Source: Nitratireductor sp. B36 (GTDB lineage: Bacteria; Pseudomonadota; Alphaproteobacteria; Rhizobiales; Rhizobiaceae). Taken from it: a stretch of DNA of 64,000 nt. Below the pieces are notes generated by a model. That model searched no databases, was not told the DNA's origin, and worked only from the letters and a program-made list of their open reading frames with translations. A program made the position numbers and the translations under genes. The stretch is from the NCBI RefSeq assembly GCF_020833685.1, contig NZ_JACKZY010000003.1, positions 634,997 to 698,996 of the forward strand, in the 5' to 3' direction. Below, one piece after another: positions 8,688-18,247 of this stretch (position 1 is the first letter of the stretch; each line of letters begins with the position of its first letter).

Positions 8688-9485
8688 CTACTGTGCCGTC
8701 CAGCCACCATCCATCGGCAGGGCCGTGCCAGTCATCTGCGATGCGTGATCGGAACACAGAAACACAACCAGCCCGCCCAACTCCTCGACAGTGACAAACT
8801 CCCGCGTGGGCTGCCTGGCAAGCATCACTTCGCGCACGACCGTTTTACGATCCATGCCATGCACCTTCATCTGATCAGGAATTTGCGCCTCCACCAACGG
8901 GGTCAGGACGTAACCGGGGCAAACAGCGTTGCAGGTGATGCCAGTCTCGGCGAGTTCGAGAGCCACTGTCTTGGTCAGCCCCACCACGCCATGTTTGGCT
9001 GCGACATAGGCGGATTTGAACGGCGAGGCGCGCAGGCCATGTGCCGAGGCGATGTTGATGATGCGTCCGTGACCTGCCTTCTTCATGTGCGGGATCGCAG
9101 CGGCGATGGTGTGGAAAGACGACGAAAGATTGATCGCCAGAATGGCGTTCCATTTTTCGATGGGGAATTCTTCGACGGGGGCCACATGCTGGATGCCGGC
9201 ATTGTTGACGAGAATATCGACGCCACCGAAGCGTTGTGCCGCCTCATCGATCAGCAGACGGCAGGCGGCCGGATCGGACATGTCGGCGCTCACATAGGTC
9301 GCCTCCACGCCGTGATCATCGGCGAGCTTTTTTGCGATAGCATGGTCTTTTGAGCTGTCCGTGAATGAATTCAGGACGATATTGCAGCCGTTGGCTGCCA
9401 GCGCTTCGGCAATCCCGAAGCCGATGCCAGACGTTGAGCCGGTGATCACAGCCGTCCGTTTTTGCTTGCCCGGTTCGTCCTGCAT
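8688..9485 (-). CDS. bdhA: D-3-hydroxybutyrate dehydrogenase
   Basis: NAD-dependent oxidation of D-3-hydroxybutyrate to acetoacetate, used to mobilise polyhydroxybutyrate. The 265-residue protein is a classical short-chain dehydrogenase: cofactor motif GSTSGIG near residue 16, NNAG, catalytic serine in NIASAHGL and the YVAAK pair. The stretch SAHGLRASPFKSAYVAAK and the C-terminal MTGTALPMDGGWTAQ are characteristic of 3-hydroxybutyrate dehydrogenases rather than generic SDRs. It is convergent with tetR (33 bp apart). phaR and phaAB lie about 8 kb away, which fits a polyhydroxybutyrate-making organism. Confidence 0.88.
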   Translation of the reverse strand: MQDEPGKQKRTAVITGSTSGIGFGIAEALAANGCNIVLNSFTDSSKDHAIAKKLADDHGVEATYVSADMSDPAACRLLIDEAAQRFGGVDILVNNAGIQHVAPVEEFPIEKWNAILAINLSSSFHTIAAAIPHMKKAGHGRIINIASAHGLRASPFKSAYVAAKHGVVGLTKTVALELAETGITCNAVCPGYVLTPLVEAQIPDQMKVHGMDRKTVVREVMLARQPTREFVTVEELGGLVVFLCSDHASQMTGTALPMDGGWTAQ

Positions 9486-9661
9486 GGCATGTCCCTTTGT
9501 CGAAGCGTGGGAAATGAGGTAATGTTGCGGCGCAGCAAAGCGACGGATGGAGACACTGTCAAGCGAGGCGATCTGCGCAAATGCGCTTATGCGCCATTGA
9601 CATTCCGGTCTGTCTCGGCCACCTCAAGCCCGATACGGCTGAAAACGGGACAGTTCCCCCA

Positions 9662-10939
9662 ATGACCGGAACATTCACGGCCAGCAAATCTGTGAGCGGC
9701 TATTTCTCTTCACCATTTCCACGGCGCGAGGCCGTGGGTGTTGCCGTGGGCAATGTGATTGTCGGTGGGGACGCACCCGTGGTCGTTCAGTCCATGACAA
9801 ACACGGACACGGCGGATGTGGACCGCACGGTGGCGCAGATCGCTGCGCTTCATCGAGCCGGCTCTGAATTGGTGCGCATTACCGTGGATCGTGATGAGGC
9901 GGCCGCTGCCGTGCCACGCATCCGCGAACGGCTGGAACGGGTGGGTATTTTTGTGCCACTCGTGGGCGATTTTCACTATATCGGGCACAAATTGCTGGCC
10001 GATCATCCTGCCTGCGCCGAGGCTCTGGCGAAATACCGGATCAATCCCGGCAATGTCGGCTTCAAGGACAAGAAAGACCGTCAGTTTGCCGCGATCATCG
10101 AAACGGCGATCAAGTATGACAAGCCGGTGCGCATTGGCGTCAATTGGGGCTCACTCGATCAGGAATTGCTCACGCGTCTGATGGACGAGAACCAGAATAA
10201 CGGGTCGCCCATGACGGCTCAGGAAGTGACGCGCGAAGCCATTGTGCAGTCGGCGCTGCTTTCGGCCGAGCTTGCGGAGGAAATCGGGCTCGGGCGCGAC
10301 CGTATCATTCTTTCAGCCAAGGTCAGCCAGGTGCAGGACCTGATCGCGGTCTATACTGAGCTTGCGCGGCGCTCCAACCACTCGCTGCATCTGGGGCTGA
10401 CCGAAGCCGGCATGGGCACCAAGGGGATTGTCGCCTCATCAGCCGCGATGGGTATTCTGCTGCAGCAGGGTATTGGTGATACGATCCGCATTTCCTTGAC
10501 ACCGGAGCCGGGCGGCGACCGCACCCGTGAAGTGCAGGTGGCGCAGGAGCTTCTGCAGACGATGGGATTCCGCCAGTTCCTGCCGGTGGTTGCGGCGTGC
10601 CCTGGTTGCGGCCGAACGACTTCGACCGTCTTTCAGGAACTTGCCCAGAAGATCGAGGGTGATCTGCGAAAGAACATGCCGGTCTGGCGCAAGAAATATC
10701 CCGGTGTGGAGAGCCTGAAGGTCGCGGTGATGGGGTGCATCGTCAACGGACCTGGCGAATCCAAGCATGCCGACATCGGCATTTCGTTGCCGGGGACGGG
10801 AGAAACGCCGGCTGCCCCGGTGTTTGTGGATGGCAAGAAGGCAGCAACGCTGCGGGGCGAGAACATCGCGGCAGAGTTTGAAAAGATGGTCGCCGACTAT
10901 ATTGAAAAGCGTTTCGGGCCCCGCGAGACAGCGCAATAG
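9662..10939 (+). CDS. ispG: 4-hydroxy-3-methylbut-2-enyl diphosphate synthase
   Basis: IspG (GcpE) converts methylerythritol cyclodiphosphate to HMBPP with an iron-sulfur cluster, the penultimate step of the non-mevalonate isoprenoid pathway. The 425-residue protein starts with the usual barrel ([14 protein letters not shown]) and carries the cluster cysteines in [11 protein letters not shown] and [10 protein letters not shown] near the C-terminus. ATG 9662 was chosen because the conserved region begins about 25 residues later; a reading from 9581 adds non-conserved sequence. ispA for the next pathway stage lies about 4 kb downstream but is not co-transcribed. Confidence 0.95.
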   Translation: MTGTFTASKSVSGYFSSPFPRREAVGVAVGNVIVGGDAPVVVQSMTNTDTADVDRTVAQIAALHRAGSELVRITVDRDEAAAAVPRIRERLERVGIFVPLVGDFHYIGHKLLADHPACAEALAKYRINPGNVGFKDKKDRQFAAIIETAIKYDKPVRIGVNWGSLDQELLTRLMDENQNNGSPMTAQEVTREAIVQSALLSAELAEEIGLGRDRIILSAKVSQVQDLIAVYTELARRSNHSLHLGLTEAGMGTKGIVASSAAMGILLQQGIGDTIRISLTPEPGGDRTREVQVAQELLQTMGFRQFLPVVAACPGCGRTTSTVFQELAQKIEGDLRKNMPVWRKKYPGVESLKVAVMGCIVNGPGESKHADIGISLPGTGETPAAPVFVDGKKAATLRGENIAAEFEKMVADYIEKRFGPRETAQ

Positions 10940-10943
10940 CAGT

Positions 10944-11471
10944 TCATTTTCCCCGGTCAGCCAGGGATGACATCACCGTTTGGGTCAGTTCGCGCAGCAA
11001 CTCCTCAAGGAGCTCGCGGCGCGCCTCGGGCATCGCGGTAAAGAGCGCAAGCTCGCTGGCCATGTCGGCCCTGAACGCCTTCTCGGCGCGCTCTTTGCCG
11101 GCGGAGGTAAGCTCAACCATCATGCTGCGCCCGTCTTCGGGCGAAGGGGTGCGCTTGACCAGCCCGGCCTTTTCAAGCCGTTTCAGTCTGTGCGTCAGAC
11201 CACCTGAAGTGATCATCAGGGATTTGTAGAGTTCGGTCGGCGTGAGGCGGTAGGGCGCTCCGGCGCGGCGTAGGGTGGCGATCACGTCGAACTCGCCCCG
11301 ATCGAGGCCGAAGGCGGCGAAGGTTTCCTCGATGCCGGGGCGAACGAGCATCGATAGCCGGTAGATGCGGCCGAGAATGCTCATGGGGCTCGTGTCGAGA
11401 TCGGGAAGTTCGTGTGCCCACTGCGCCCGCAGACGGTCGACATGATCCTCACCGGTTTTCTCGATGCTCAT
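10944..11471 (-). CDS. MarR-family transcriptional regulator
   Basis: A 175-residue winged-helix regulator. The recognition region LTPTELYKSLMITSGGLTHR and wing motif VKRTPSPEDGRSMMVELT are typical MarR; flanking helices would form the dimer interface. It is divergent from a small cupin gene, and the 136-bp spacer has two near-identical palindromes, so it likely represses itself and the cupin gene. The ligand is unknown. No cysteine in the OhrR sensing position is obvious. Confidence 0.88.
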   Translation of the reverse strand: MSIEKTGEDHVDRLRAQWAHELPDLDTSPMSILGRIYRLSMLVRPGIEETFAAFGLDRGEFDVIATLRRAGAPYRLTPTELYKSLMITSGGLTHRLKRLEKAGLVKRTPSPEDGRSMMVELTSAGKERAEKAFRADMASELALFTAMPEARRELLEELLRELTQTVMSSLADRGK

Positions 11472-11512
11472 GAAAGCTCCTGATCGTTCGCGGGTCTTGT
11501 TGGCTTGCTATA

Positions 11513-11530
11513 TATCTTGACGAGAAGATA
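11513..11530. promoter_or_regulatory. MarR operator candidate 1
   Basis: TATCTT (11513-11518) and AAGATA (11525-11530) are inverted arms around GACGAG. The site is 42 bp upstream of the MarR gene and shares its half-site with candidate 2. Confidence 0.6.
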
Positions 11531-11537
11531 AAATGCA

Positions 11538-11559
11538 AATATCTTGATGTTAAGATATT
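11538..11559. promoter_or_regulatory. MarR operator candidate 2
   Basis: AATATCTT (11538-11545) and AAGATATT (11552-11559) are perfect 8-bp arms around GATGTT. Its centre is about 27 bp from that of candidate 1, compatible with two dimers side by side, and it is 48 bp from the cupin start. Confidence 0.65.
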
Positions 11560-11607
11560 CGGGCTCGGCACAGCGCAGGGCTTTGGAGGAAGAAGGGAGC
11601 AACAGCG

Positions 11608-11943
11608 ATGTTTGAGATCATTCGCCGTTCTGAGCAGAAGCCGAGCCCCAAGGGTACGGTGACCTTTGAGGGGGAGCCCTATGGTGGGCAGGTTTCCATG
11701 TTCGTGATGAACAGTCCGCCCGGCCACGCCACAGGTCTGCACAAGCATCCCTATTCGGAGACCTGGGTGCTGCATTCGGGGGAAGCTGAGTTCACGGTGA
11801 ACGGCGAAACCGTGCGCGCGTATACGGGAGACATCGTTGTCGTTCCGGCCGATACACCGCACAGCTTCGCCAATGTGGGGTCTGACCGCCTCGATATCGT
11901 TTGCATCCACGCGTCAGGGCGTATCCAACAGGAAAACCTTTGA
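11608..11943 (+). CDS. Small single-domain cupin protein
   Basis: A 111-residue beta-barrel protein of the RmlC-like cupin fold. The metal-binding motif is visible as GLHKHPYSETWVLHSGE (two His and one Glu of cupin motif 1), with the later histidine in PADTPHSF of motif 2, so a metal site is likely intact. The enzymatic role is unknown; small cupins can be dioxygenases, isomerases or sensors. GGAGGAAG precedes the ATG. Divergent from and probably controlled by the MarR regulator. It is convergent with the hybrid histidine kinase. Confidence 0.82.
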   Translation: MFEIIRRSEQKPSPKGTVTFEGEPYGGQVSMFVMNSPPGHATGLHKHPYSETWVLHSGEAEFTVNGETVRAYTGDIVVVPADTPHSFANVGSDRLDIVCIHASGRIQQENL

Positions 11944-11990
11944 AGGCCAGAACCCTGAAATCAGCCTCTGCGGGCCTCTGCGGGCCTATG

Positions 11991-14450
11991 TCAGGCGCTT
12001 GCTGAAAGCCGGTGGGCATCGTTTCGCCAGTGGGTGATCTTGTCGGCGAGTTTCTGGGGGGAAATCGGCTTGGGCAGGTAATCGTCCATGCCGGCACCCA
12101 GACACTTTTCCCGGTCGCCCCTCAAGGCATGGGCGGTGATGCCGATGATCGGCGTGTGCGTCCCGTTGGCAGCTTCCAGTTCCCGGATCGCAGCCGTTGC
12201 CTCGTAACCGTTCATTTCCGGCATCGAGACATCCATGAGGACGAGCCCGGGCTTCAGCGTGCGCAGCATCTCGACTGCCGTCTTACCGTTGCTTGCGATT
12301 CTGTATTTCAGTCCCATTCCATCGAGAATCTGGCTGAAAACGAGCTGGTTCACTTCGTTGTCCTCGGCGACCAGAACATCGAGCGGCCCGCTGATCCCGC
12401 GCGACCCTGAGAGGCCTCGCTCAAGTGGCGTTGAGGCATGGATCTGAATCGGTTTGGCCTGAATCGGCGCTTCGACGTTGTCCCGCGTGGGGAGCGCGCG
12501 GCTCACCTGCATCACTGAAACCAGCGTTTCCAGAAGCATGGAGGCACGTGTGGGCTTGTTCAAGTGCGCGGCAATCCCGCATTCGCTCATGAGGCGCGCC
12601 GTATCGGTCTGGTCGACCGATGTGAGAAGGACGAGTGGAATGCCCGCGAGCGCCGGATCCGCTTTGATCTTCTTGGCGACATCAGCGCCATTCATTTCGG
12701 GCATCTGATAGTCGAGAATGACACAATCCACCCGCGCATCAAGTTGAGCAGAGCGCTGCAGGAAGGCGAGACCGACGGCGCCGCTTTCCGCGGCTGCGCA
12801 CTCGAAGCCCCAGCTGTTCAGTTGCTCAAGCAAAATCTCGCGGTTGATCGGATTGTCATCGATGACAAACACGCGTGCCCCGGAAACGTCCACCGGCGCA
12901 GTCGCCTGGACGGCATTGGCCGTATCCACAGCAAACGGCACAGTGAAGGTGAACGTGGATCCTTTCCCCACCTCGCTGGTTGCTTCAATGGAGCCGCCCA
13001 TCAATTCGGCCAGTTTGACAGCGATGGCCAGCCCGAGCCCGGTTCCTTCATGGCGGCGGGTGGACGATGAATCGACCTGCGCGAATTTGTCGAAGACCAC
13101 GTCCAGCTTGTCTTGGGGAATGCCGATGCCGGTGTCTTCCACCCGAACCGTGACCCGGGTGATCTCCCCTTCCGATTTGCCTGAAACATCAATCAGGACG
13201 TGACCGCGCTCGGTGAATTTCACCGCGTTGCCGACAAGGTTCGTGGCGATCTGACGGAACCGGCCCACATCGCCAATGAAGGAAGCAGGCAGTTCCGGAT
13301 CGACGCGGACGATGAGCTCCAGGTCTTTCTCGGCCACGCGCGAGGAAACCAGAGCCGCCACGTCTTCAATCGCCTCGCCAAGACGGAATGGCGCTTCGTC
13401 CAGCTTCAGCTGTCCCGCATCGATCTTCGAGAAATCAAGAATGTCGTTGATGATGGTCAAGAGGGCTGTACCTGATTTGACGATCACGTCGACGAACATC
13501 GCCTGACGCTGGTCAAGATTGGTGCGTGCCAGCAGTTCTGCCATGCCCATAACGCCGTTCATGGGGGTGCGGATTTCATGGCTCATATTGGCCAGGAACT
13601 CGGATTTCGTGCGGTCGGCCGACTGTGCCTTTATCTTTTCGGCTGCGAGCGAGATATTTGCGCTGTGCAGTTCCTGATGCGCCCTGGAGATGCGGCGAAT
13701 CATCGGCTCAAAAATGCGTAGCGCCAGGATGAGGCTCGCAGTCACCATGGCCACGGCAACGCCGAAGAGGCCCCATTGGAGGGTGCCGTGGCTTTCAATC
13801 ATTCCAGCGTTGAGAAGATCGGAGATGCGCTTTAGTTCCGGGCGCACCTGGGTGTTTGCGAGCGATTGGAGCTGCTTGAAAACACGCCGCGCCGTGGCGT
13901 TGTCGTAGTCGGTGAAAACCTCCAGCCTGTTGGCGAGCGAGATGATGTCGCGGATCTGCGCCCGCAGCGGGGTTTCTCCATTCTGGCCAAGCCAGATACG
14001 ACGTACAGAAACGGGGACGGTATGGCCCGTGATATCCGTTGCAGTCGGCATTGTCTGCGAGATGGGCGCGCCTGAGTCCAACCCTCCCTGAAGATTGGTC
14101 AGGCGCTGACTTTCCAATGTGGTGACTTCCCCACTAACCGCGAATTCGAGCGCCTGAAAGGCGTCGTTCAATCGCGTCAGCGCCAGCTCGAGTTCGCTGT
14201 GACTTGATGCGGTTTCCGCCGCGTCTCCACGCGAAAGAAGTTCAGCCTGTTCAAGGCGCAACGCGTTGTGAATCACATCATTGGTGGCATCCGCCATGTG
14301 GCTGATGAATGCGCCGAAACGCACCTGATTCTTGGTCGTCTGCGTTTGCCACAGCAAGAAACCGGTCCCCAAGGCAACTGCGATGACGAAACCAGCCAGC
14401 AGCACGAACAAGCGTCCGCGCATATATTGTTGTGTCCCCAGGGTAGGCAT
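11991..14450 (-). CDS. Membrane hybrid histidine kinase with two receiver domains
   Basis: An 819-residue sensor. Helices at about 12-34 and 226-246 flank a mainly helical periplasmic domain. Then come a phospho-acceptor HisKA domain (His about 291 in [13 protein letters not shown]), an ATPase domain ([24 protein letters not shown]), and two receiver domains with acceptor aspartates near 580 ([10 protein letters not shown]) and 740 ([10 protein letters not shown]). There is no output domain, so phosphate must go to a separate phosphotransferase or regulator. No partner gene adjoins. I chose ATG 14450 over an in-frame TTG at 14462. A CtrA consensus box lies 49 bp upstream, so cell-cycle control is possible. 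Confidence 0.9.
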   Translation of the reverse strand: MPTLGTQQYMRGRLFVLLAGFVIAVALGTGFLLWQTQTTKNQVRFGAFISHMADATNDVIHNALRLEQAELLSRGDAAETASSHSELELALTRLNDAFQALEFAVSGEVTTLESQRLTNLQGGLDSGAPISQTMPTATDITGHTVPVSVRRIWLGQNGETPLRAQIRDIISLANRLEVFTDYDNATARRVFKQLQSLANTQVRPELKRISDLLNAGMIESHGTLQWGLFGVAVAMVTASLILALRIFEPMIRRISRAHQELHSANISLAAEKIKAQSADRTKSEFLANMSHEIRTPMNGVMGMAELLARTNLDQRQAMFVDVIVKSGTALLTIINDILDFSKIDAGQLKLDEAPFRLGEAIEDVAALVSSRVAEKDLELIVRVDPELPASFIGDVGRFRQIATNLVGNAVKFTERGHVLIDVSGKSEGEITRVTVRVEDTGIGIPQDKLDVVFDKFAQVDSSSTRRHEGTGLGLAIAVKLAELMGGSIEATSEVGKGSTFTFTVPFAVDTANAVQATAPVDVSGARVFVIDDNPINREILLEQLNSWGFECAAAESGAVGLAFLQRSAQLDARVDCVILDYQMPEMNGADVAKKIKADPALAGIPLVLLTSVDQTDTARLMSECGIAAHLNKPTRASMLLETLVSVMQVSRALPTRDNVEAPIQAKPIQIHASTPLERGLSGSRGISGPLDVLVAEDNEVNQLVFSQILDGMGLKYRIASNGKTAVEMLRTLKPGLVLMDVSMPEMNGYEATAAIRELEAANGTHTPIIGITAHALRGDREKCLGAGMDDYLPKPISPQKLADKITHWRNDAHRLSASA

Positions 14451-14498
14451 TGCTGTTCCCAAGACGTCCCCATTTTCCGTAAGAATTGAACATCCTGA

Positions 14499-14514
14499 TT
14501 AATGCCTGATTAAC
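14499..14514. promoter_or_regulatory. CtrA consensus box upstream of the hybrid kinase
   Basis: TTAA (14499-14502), exactly 7 nt, then TTAAC (14510-14514) equals the CtrA consensus TTAA-N7-TTAAC of alphaproteobacteria. It lies within a direct repeat of CCTGATTAA-like sequence, 49 bp upstream of the kinase start. Confidence 0.6.
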
Positions 14515-14644
14515 GCTAAAAGAATGAGTTTATACATGGCTTTGCGGCCAAGCGGCATGAATGCGCAGTCATGTTGGAAGAAAAACAAAGCAAGACAGGC
14601 CAAGCTGTCGTGTGCTCTCAAGAAAATACGGGTCCGAGATAGTG

Positions 14645-15565
14645 CTATTTATCGCGATTGGCCACAAAACGAGCGGCTTGGCGAAGGGTCTCGGCACGTT
14701 CTTCGAATGGCTCCAGAATTTCTTCAGCCTGAGCAACGAGACCATTGAGTTGATGGCGGGTCCACTCAATTCCATGCAGGCTCGCCAAAGTCGCCTTGCC
14801 AGCGGCGGCATCCTTGCCGGTCGCTTTGCCCATCGTTTCGCTGTTGGAGGTGAGATCAAGCAGATCGTCGGCCAGCTGAAACGCGAGACCGATTGCGGAT
14901 CCAAATTCACCGAGACGTTCCATCTCCGCCGGTTGCGCGCCGCCCACCAAGCTGCCAGCCTCGCAGGCAAAGCGGATGAGGGCGCCCGTCTTCATAGATT
15001 GCAGGAGGAGTATTTCCTCTTCGCTGAGGACGGAGCCTTCGGCAGCCAAGTCGAGCGCCTGACCTCCGGCCATGCCGCCCATGCCAGAGGCGCGGGCGAG
15101 CCGATTGACAAGCATGACCTTCGTTTCAGCGGGTAAATCTGTCTCGCCGGCGCTGATGATGTCGAAAGCGAAGGTCAGTAGACTGTCGCCGGCCAGGATC
15201 GCAGCGGCTTCATCGAAGGCGCGATGAACAGTCGGCTGGCCACGCCGCAGGTCGTCATCGTCCATTGCAGGCAGATCGTCATGGACGAGAGAGTAGCAAT
15301 GTACGCATTCCAGTGCCGCAGCCACGCGCAATGCAGCGCTCTGGTTTTTCGTATCGAACAGTGCGGCAGTCTCGAGCACAAGGAAAGGCCGTAGGCGCTT
15401 GCCGCCGTTCAGAACGCCATGGCGCATGGCCTTCAGCAAACGTTCGGGCCGATGCAGCTCTCCCTCGAGTGGGCGGGGCGCGAGCAGGTCGCGCAGCGTG
15501 CTCTCGACCAGACTCGCGCCGGCGGCCAGTTTAATCTCGAAGGGGAGGGGCAGTGTCTCTTCCAT
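14645..15565 (-). CDS. ispA: Farnesyl/geranyl diphosphate synthase
   Basis: A 306-residue short-chain trans-prenyl diphosphate synthase that condenses IPP with DMAPP/GPP, supplying farnesyl units for ubiquinone and undecaprenol. First aspartate-rich motif [14 protein letters not shown] and second motif DDLLD are both intact; GGKRLRP binds IPP. The length and the [10 protein letters not shown] context fit IspA better than long-chain synthases. ATG 15565 was chosen for family length; a start at 15634 would add 23 unconserved residues. Divergent from mtgA. Confidence 0.9.
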   Translation of the reverse strand: MEETLPLPFEIKLAAGASLVESTLRDLLAPRPLEGELHRPERLLKAMRHGVLNGGKRLRPFLVLETAALFDTKNQSAALRVAAALECVHCYSLVHDDLPAMDDDDLRRGQPTVHRAFDEAAAILAGDSLLTFAFDIISAGETDLPAETKVMLVNRLARASGMGGMAGGQALDLAAEGSVLSEEEILLLQSMKTGALIRFACEAGSLVGGAQPAEMERLGEFGSAIGLAFQLADDLLDLTSNSETMGKATGKDAAAGKATLASLHGIEWTRHQLNGLVAQAEEILEPFEERAETLRQAARFVANRDK

Positions 15566-15730
15566 GCCCGGAGCGATGCCGTTATTGGGCGTCGGGGTCA
15601 AGTCCGATTGTTGGTGCCATTGCGCCGCAGGCATTGGAGCGCTATGCGGAAAGCAGTGTTATGGCGTTTCAAATGCGGGGAAACAGGATTGAGCGGCCCG
15701 ACAGTCGATCCCGAAAAAAAGCCGTCGACC

Positions 15731-16465
15731 ATGGGCAGCCGGCGTCGTGGCCGTAGCGGTAAAGCGCGGGCAGGAACCGCCCGTGGATGGAGAAGACGGT
15801 TTTTCCGCCTTGTTGTGACCATCCTCGTGGTGCTGGCCCTGATACCGGCCGGATTGACGCTTTTGTACAAGGTCCCGTTCGTTCACCCTCTTTCCACATT
15901 GATGATGCGCGATCTGGCGACGCTTCAAGGATATGACCGCCGCTGGACTGCGCTCGATGAAATGGGAACGCTAATCCAGCACTCTGTTGTGATGTCGGAG
16001 GACGGGCAGTTCTGTGCGCATGACGGGATCGACTGGGCCGCGCTGAACCTCGTCATCAACGATGCGCTGTCGGGCGAAAAGGCGCGGGGAGCTTCCACCA
16101 TACCAATGCAGACCGTGAAGAATCTTTATCTCTGGCAGGGCCGATCCTTCGTGCGCAAAGGTCTGGAGCTTCCGTTGGCGGTTTACCTCGATCTTGTCCT
16201 TTCCAAGCGACGTATCCTTGAAATTTATCTGAACATTGTCGAATGGGGCCCGAACATTTACGGCGCGGAGGCTGCGGCGCAACATTACTTCGGGCGGCGG
16301 GCTTCCGAGCTTACGCGCCGCCAGGCCGCTTTGTTGGCAGTGACGTTGCCCAATCCGCTGGAGCGCAATCCGGCAAAGCCATCCGGCGGCCTCAACAGGC
16401 TCGCTGCAAATATCGAGCAGCGGGCGCGCAAGGCTGGCGGTTATGTGGGGTGTCTGAAACCCTGA
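15731..16465 (+). CDS. mtgA: Monofunctional peptidoglycan glycosyltransferase
   Basis: A 244-residue GT51 enzyme that polymerises lipid II in the periplasm. A basic N-terminus precedes one membrane anchor (about residues 28-48), then the catalytic domain with the glutamate motif [28 protein letters not shown] and [20 protein letters not shown]. There is no transpeptidase domain, so it is MtgA rather than a class A PBP. ATG 15731 puts the anchor at the expected place but lacks a clear ribosome binding site; ATG 15644, preceded by GGAG, would add 29 residues. Divergent from ispA; rpmF follows on the same strand. Confidence 0.9.
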   Translation: MGSRRRGRSGKARAGTARGWRRRFFRLVVTILVVLALIPAGLTLLYKVPFVHPLSTLMMRDLATLQGYDRRWTALDEMGTLIQHSVVMSEDGQFCAHDGIDWAALNLVINDALSGEKARGASTIPMQTVKNLYLWQGRSFVRKGLELPLAVYLDLVLSKRRILEIYLNIVEWGPNIYGAEAAAQHYFGRRASELTRRQAALLAVTLPNPLERNPAKPSGGLNRLAANIEQRARKAGGYVGCLKP

Positions 16466-16618
16466 TTGCAGCAATTCTCCAAAAAAAATGCATTGCGACC
16501 CACTGGCCAAAGGCCGTTTTGACGTGTATAGGCACGCCGACTTCCAATTCCCGGCCGAGATGCTGGGCCCTGGATCAAGGGGCCGCAACGGCCTTTGACC
16601 GATTAGCGGAGCAGGACA

Positions 16619-16801
16619 ATGGCTGTACCAAAAAGGAAAACGACGCCTTCGAAGCGCGGCATGCGCCGCTCGGCCGATGCCATCAAGGCACCGACCTATG
16701 TCGAAGACAAGAATTCGGGCGAGCTGCGTCGTCCGCACCACATCGACCTGAAGACCGGCATGTATCGCGGTCGCCAGGTTCTGGAGCCGAAGGACGCATA
16801 A
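16619..16801 (+). CDS. rpmF: 50S ribosomal protein L32
   Basis: A 60-residue ribosomal protein beginning [18 protein letters not shown], the L32 signature. The later zinc cysteines found in some L32 proteins are absent, as in many alphaproteobacteria. GGAGCAGGAC precedes the ATG. A strong terminator follows, so this is probably a short transcript. It is not followed here by plsX-fabH as in enterobacteria. Confidence 0.97.
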   Translation: MAVPKRKTTPSKRGMRRSADAIKAPTYVEDKNSGELRRPHHIDLKTGMYRGRQVLEPKDA

Positions 16802-16825
16802 GCGACTTTCTCTAGTGAATTGCGG

Positions 16826-16857
16826 AAAGGCCGGTCTTCGACCGGCCTTTTTCGTTT
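16826..16857 (+). terminator. Rho-independent terminator after rpmF
   Basis: AAAGGCCGGTC (16826-16836) pairs with GACCGGCCTTT (16840-16850) over a 3-nt loop, followed by TTCGTTT. It may also slow transcription from the convergent ACT-domain gene, which ends at 16861. Confidence 0.9.
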
Positions 16858-16860
16858 GGG

Positions 16861-17289
16861 CTACCCATTTGCCGCATTCACCTCAGCGCGCTGCTGAACG
16901 TCGTGAAGGACAGAAAGGGCTTTTTCCGCGAGCTGTTCGGGCACGAATACATGGTCGTGATGGAAAGCAGCGATCACATTGCAAGGAATGCCTTCCTCTG
17001 CCAGCGCCGTGGCCACGGAAGCGGTTAGCCCCACACCGTCTAGCGCCGAATAGACGCCAAGGACGATCCGGCGCATCGGCATATCTGTGTCGAAGCCATG
17101 TGCCCTGGCGCTTTGCAGGGAGACGACCAGCGTCGTTCCCTCCTCTTCCTTGAAAACGCAGAGCGCGTCCTTGATGAGCGTCTCAGAGGTATCCTGGCGG
17201 GGGACGCTGCAGAAAACATAGATGCCCTCACTCAGCACCGGCGTCAGGCCTGAAAGCATAGAATGCCGGTCGCGCACAGGGTCGGTCAT
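16861..17289 (-). CDS. ACT-domain protein
   Basis: A 142-residue protein with two small ACT-like regions: an N-terminal half around LSEGIYVFCSVP and a C-terminal half GLTASVATALAEEGIPCNVIAAFHHDHVFVP, the pattern of the ACT_3/ACT_7 families of free-standing amino-acid-binding regulators. No enzyme domain is fused. The target is unknown. It lies between rpmF and phaR, on the same strand as phaR and 44 bp downstream of it, so co-transcription with phaR is possible. Confidence 0.78.
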   Translation of the reverse strand: MTDPVRDRHSMLSGLTPVLSEGIYVFCSVPRQDTSETLIKDALCVFKEEEGTTLVVSLQSARAHGFDTDMPMRRIVLGVYSALDGVGLTASVATALAEEGIPCNVIAAFHHDHVFVPEQLAEKALSVLHDVQQRAEVNAANG

Positions 17290-17333
17290 CTCGTGCAGTC
17301 CGAAGGGAAGTTCAGTTGGGAAAGAGCTTCAGG

Positions 17334-17945
17334 TCAGGAATCGCCCATTGAATCAATCTTGCGTTGCATCGCGGCAATCTGCTCTCGTAAATCTTTCAGA
17401 TCGTCGGAGCGGTGCGTGTCATTGCCCGCGTCCCTTTCCGGAGCCGCGGGTGGCTCGGAAGCGCCAGACATCGGTGTGAACATGCGCATTGCATTTTGAA
17501 ACATCTCGATGTTTCGGCGTGTCTGCTCTTCCACCATTTTCATTGGAGCTGACATGCCCATCATGTCCATTGAGGAGGTCCCAAAGGCCTTGTTCATCTG
17601 CTCACGCATGCGCTCCTGCTCTTTCGAGAAGGCCATCATGGATTGTTCGAGAAAGCTTGGAACAACCATCTGCATCTGATCGCCGTAAAAGGCGATGAGC
17701 TGGCGCAAGAAGGATACGGGCAGCATGTTCTGTCCGTTGCGGTCATTCTCCAATTCAAAAATGATCTGGGTCAGAACCGAATGGGTGATGTCGTCGCCGG
17801 ATTTGGCGTCCTGCACGACGAAATTTTCATCGCGTTTCACCATTTCAGCGAGATCTTCCAGCGTCACATAGGTGCTGGTGCCGGTGTTGTAGAGACGGCG
17901 ATTGGCGTATTTCTTGATGACGATCGGGTCGTCCTTGGCTGGCAT
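17334..17945 (-). CDS. phaR: Polyhydroxyalkanoate synthesis repressor PhaR
   Basis: A 203-residue regulator that senses PHB granules and represses phasin and biosynthesis genes. The N-terminal DNA-binding domain shows IVIKKYANRRLYNT and TSTYVTLEDLAEMV; the PHB-accumulation domain follows (SVLTQIIFELE, FLRQLIAFYGDQMQ); the C-terminus is Met-rich and ends in a helical segment (LKDLREQIAAMQRKI). ATG 17945 is preceded by CGGGGAGGTCAGTA, a strong ribosome binding site. It is divergent from phaA-phaB, the classic arrangement in Rhizobiales. Confidence 0.95.
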   Translation of the reverse strand: MPAKDDPIVIKKYANRRLYNTGTSTYVTLEDLAEMVKRDENFVVQDAKSGDDITHSVLTQIIFELENDRNGQNMLPVSFLRQLIAFYGDQMQMVVPSFLEQSMMAFSKEQERMREQMNKAFGTSSMDMMGMSAPMKMVEEQTRRNIEMFQNAMRMFTPMSGASEPPAAPERDAGNDTHRSDDLKDLREQIAAMQRKIDSMGDS

Positions 17946-18247
17946 TACTGACCTCCCCGTAGCACGGTGTCTATGGCGTCGCTTCCGGTCGTCTCTTCCG
18001 TCGACCTGGAATAACGATGCCCTGGATTCAAGGACCAGGGGCAGGATATGCGCAAAATCCGGTCGAATGAAAGCGGTTTTCGCAGGGGCGAAGACGCGGT
18101 CGCTTTTCTTCGGCGACGCGCAACAGTTGTTGCGCTGCACACTACCGTTTGACTCGTCACTTATTAGCCGCGACAAATGCGGATGAAGTCAGTCCGTTGC
18201 ACGGGCTGCACAATTTTACGTATCGCCTTTTCACGGGAGAAGTCTTC
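17946..18247. other. Divergent control region phaR / phaA
   Basis: This 302-bp gap holds the promoters of phaR and phaA. I see the dyad at 18118-18135 and a second TGCA-CGGGC-TGCA element at 18198-18210; no further gene is evident. Confidence 0.6.
18118..18135. promoter_or_regulatory. Candidate PhaR operator
   Basis: GCGCAACA (18118-18125) and TGTTGCGC (18128-18135) are perfect 8-bp arms around GT. Known PhaR sites contain TGC/GCA half-sites, which these arms include. It is 113 bp upstream of phaA and 172 bp upstream of phaR. Confidence 0.5.

Noticed and set aside
11944-11990. Tandem GCCTCTGCGG repeat between the cupin and kinase genes
   Set aside because: Only two 10-bp copies; no sign of function, probably a small local duplication.
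16508-16597. CAAAGGCCG and CGGCCTTTG arms flanking the rpmF leader
   Set aside because: The 9-bp arms are 72 nt apart and GC-rich; chance pairing is likely and no known L32 leader motif is recognised.
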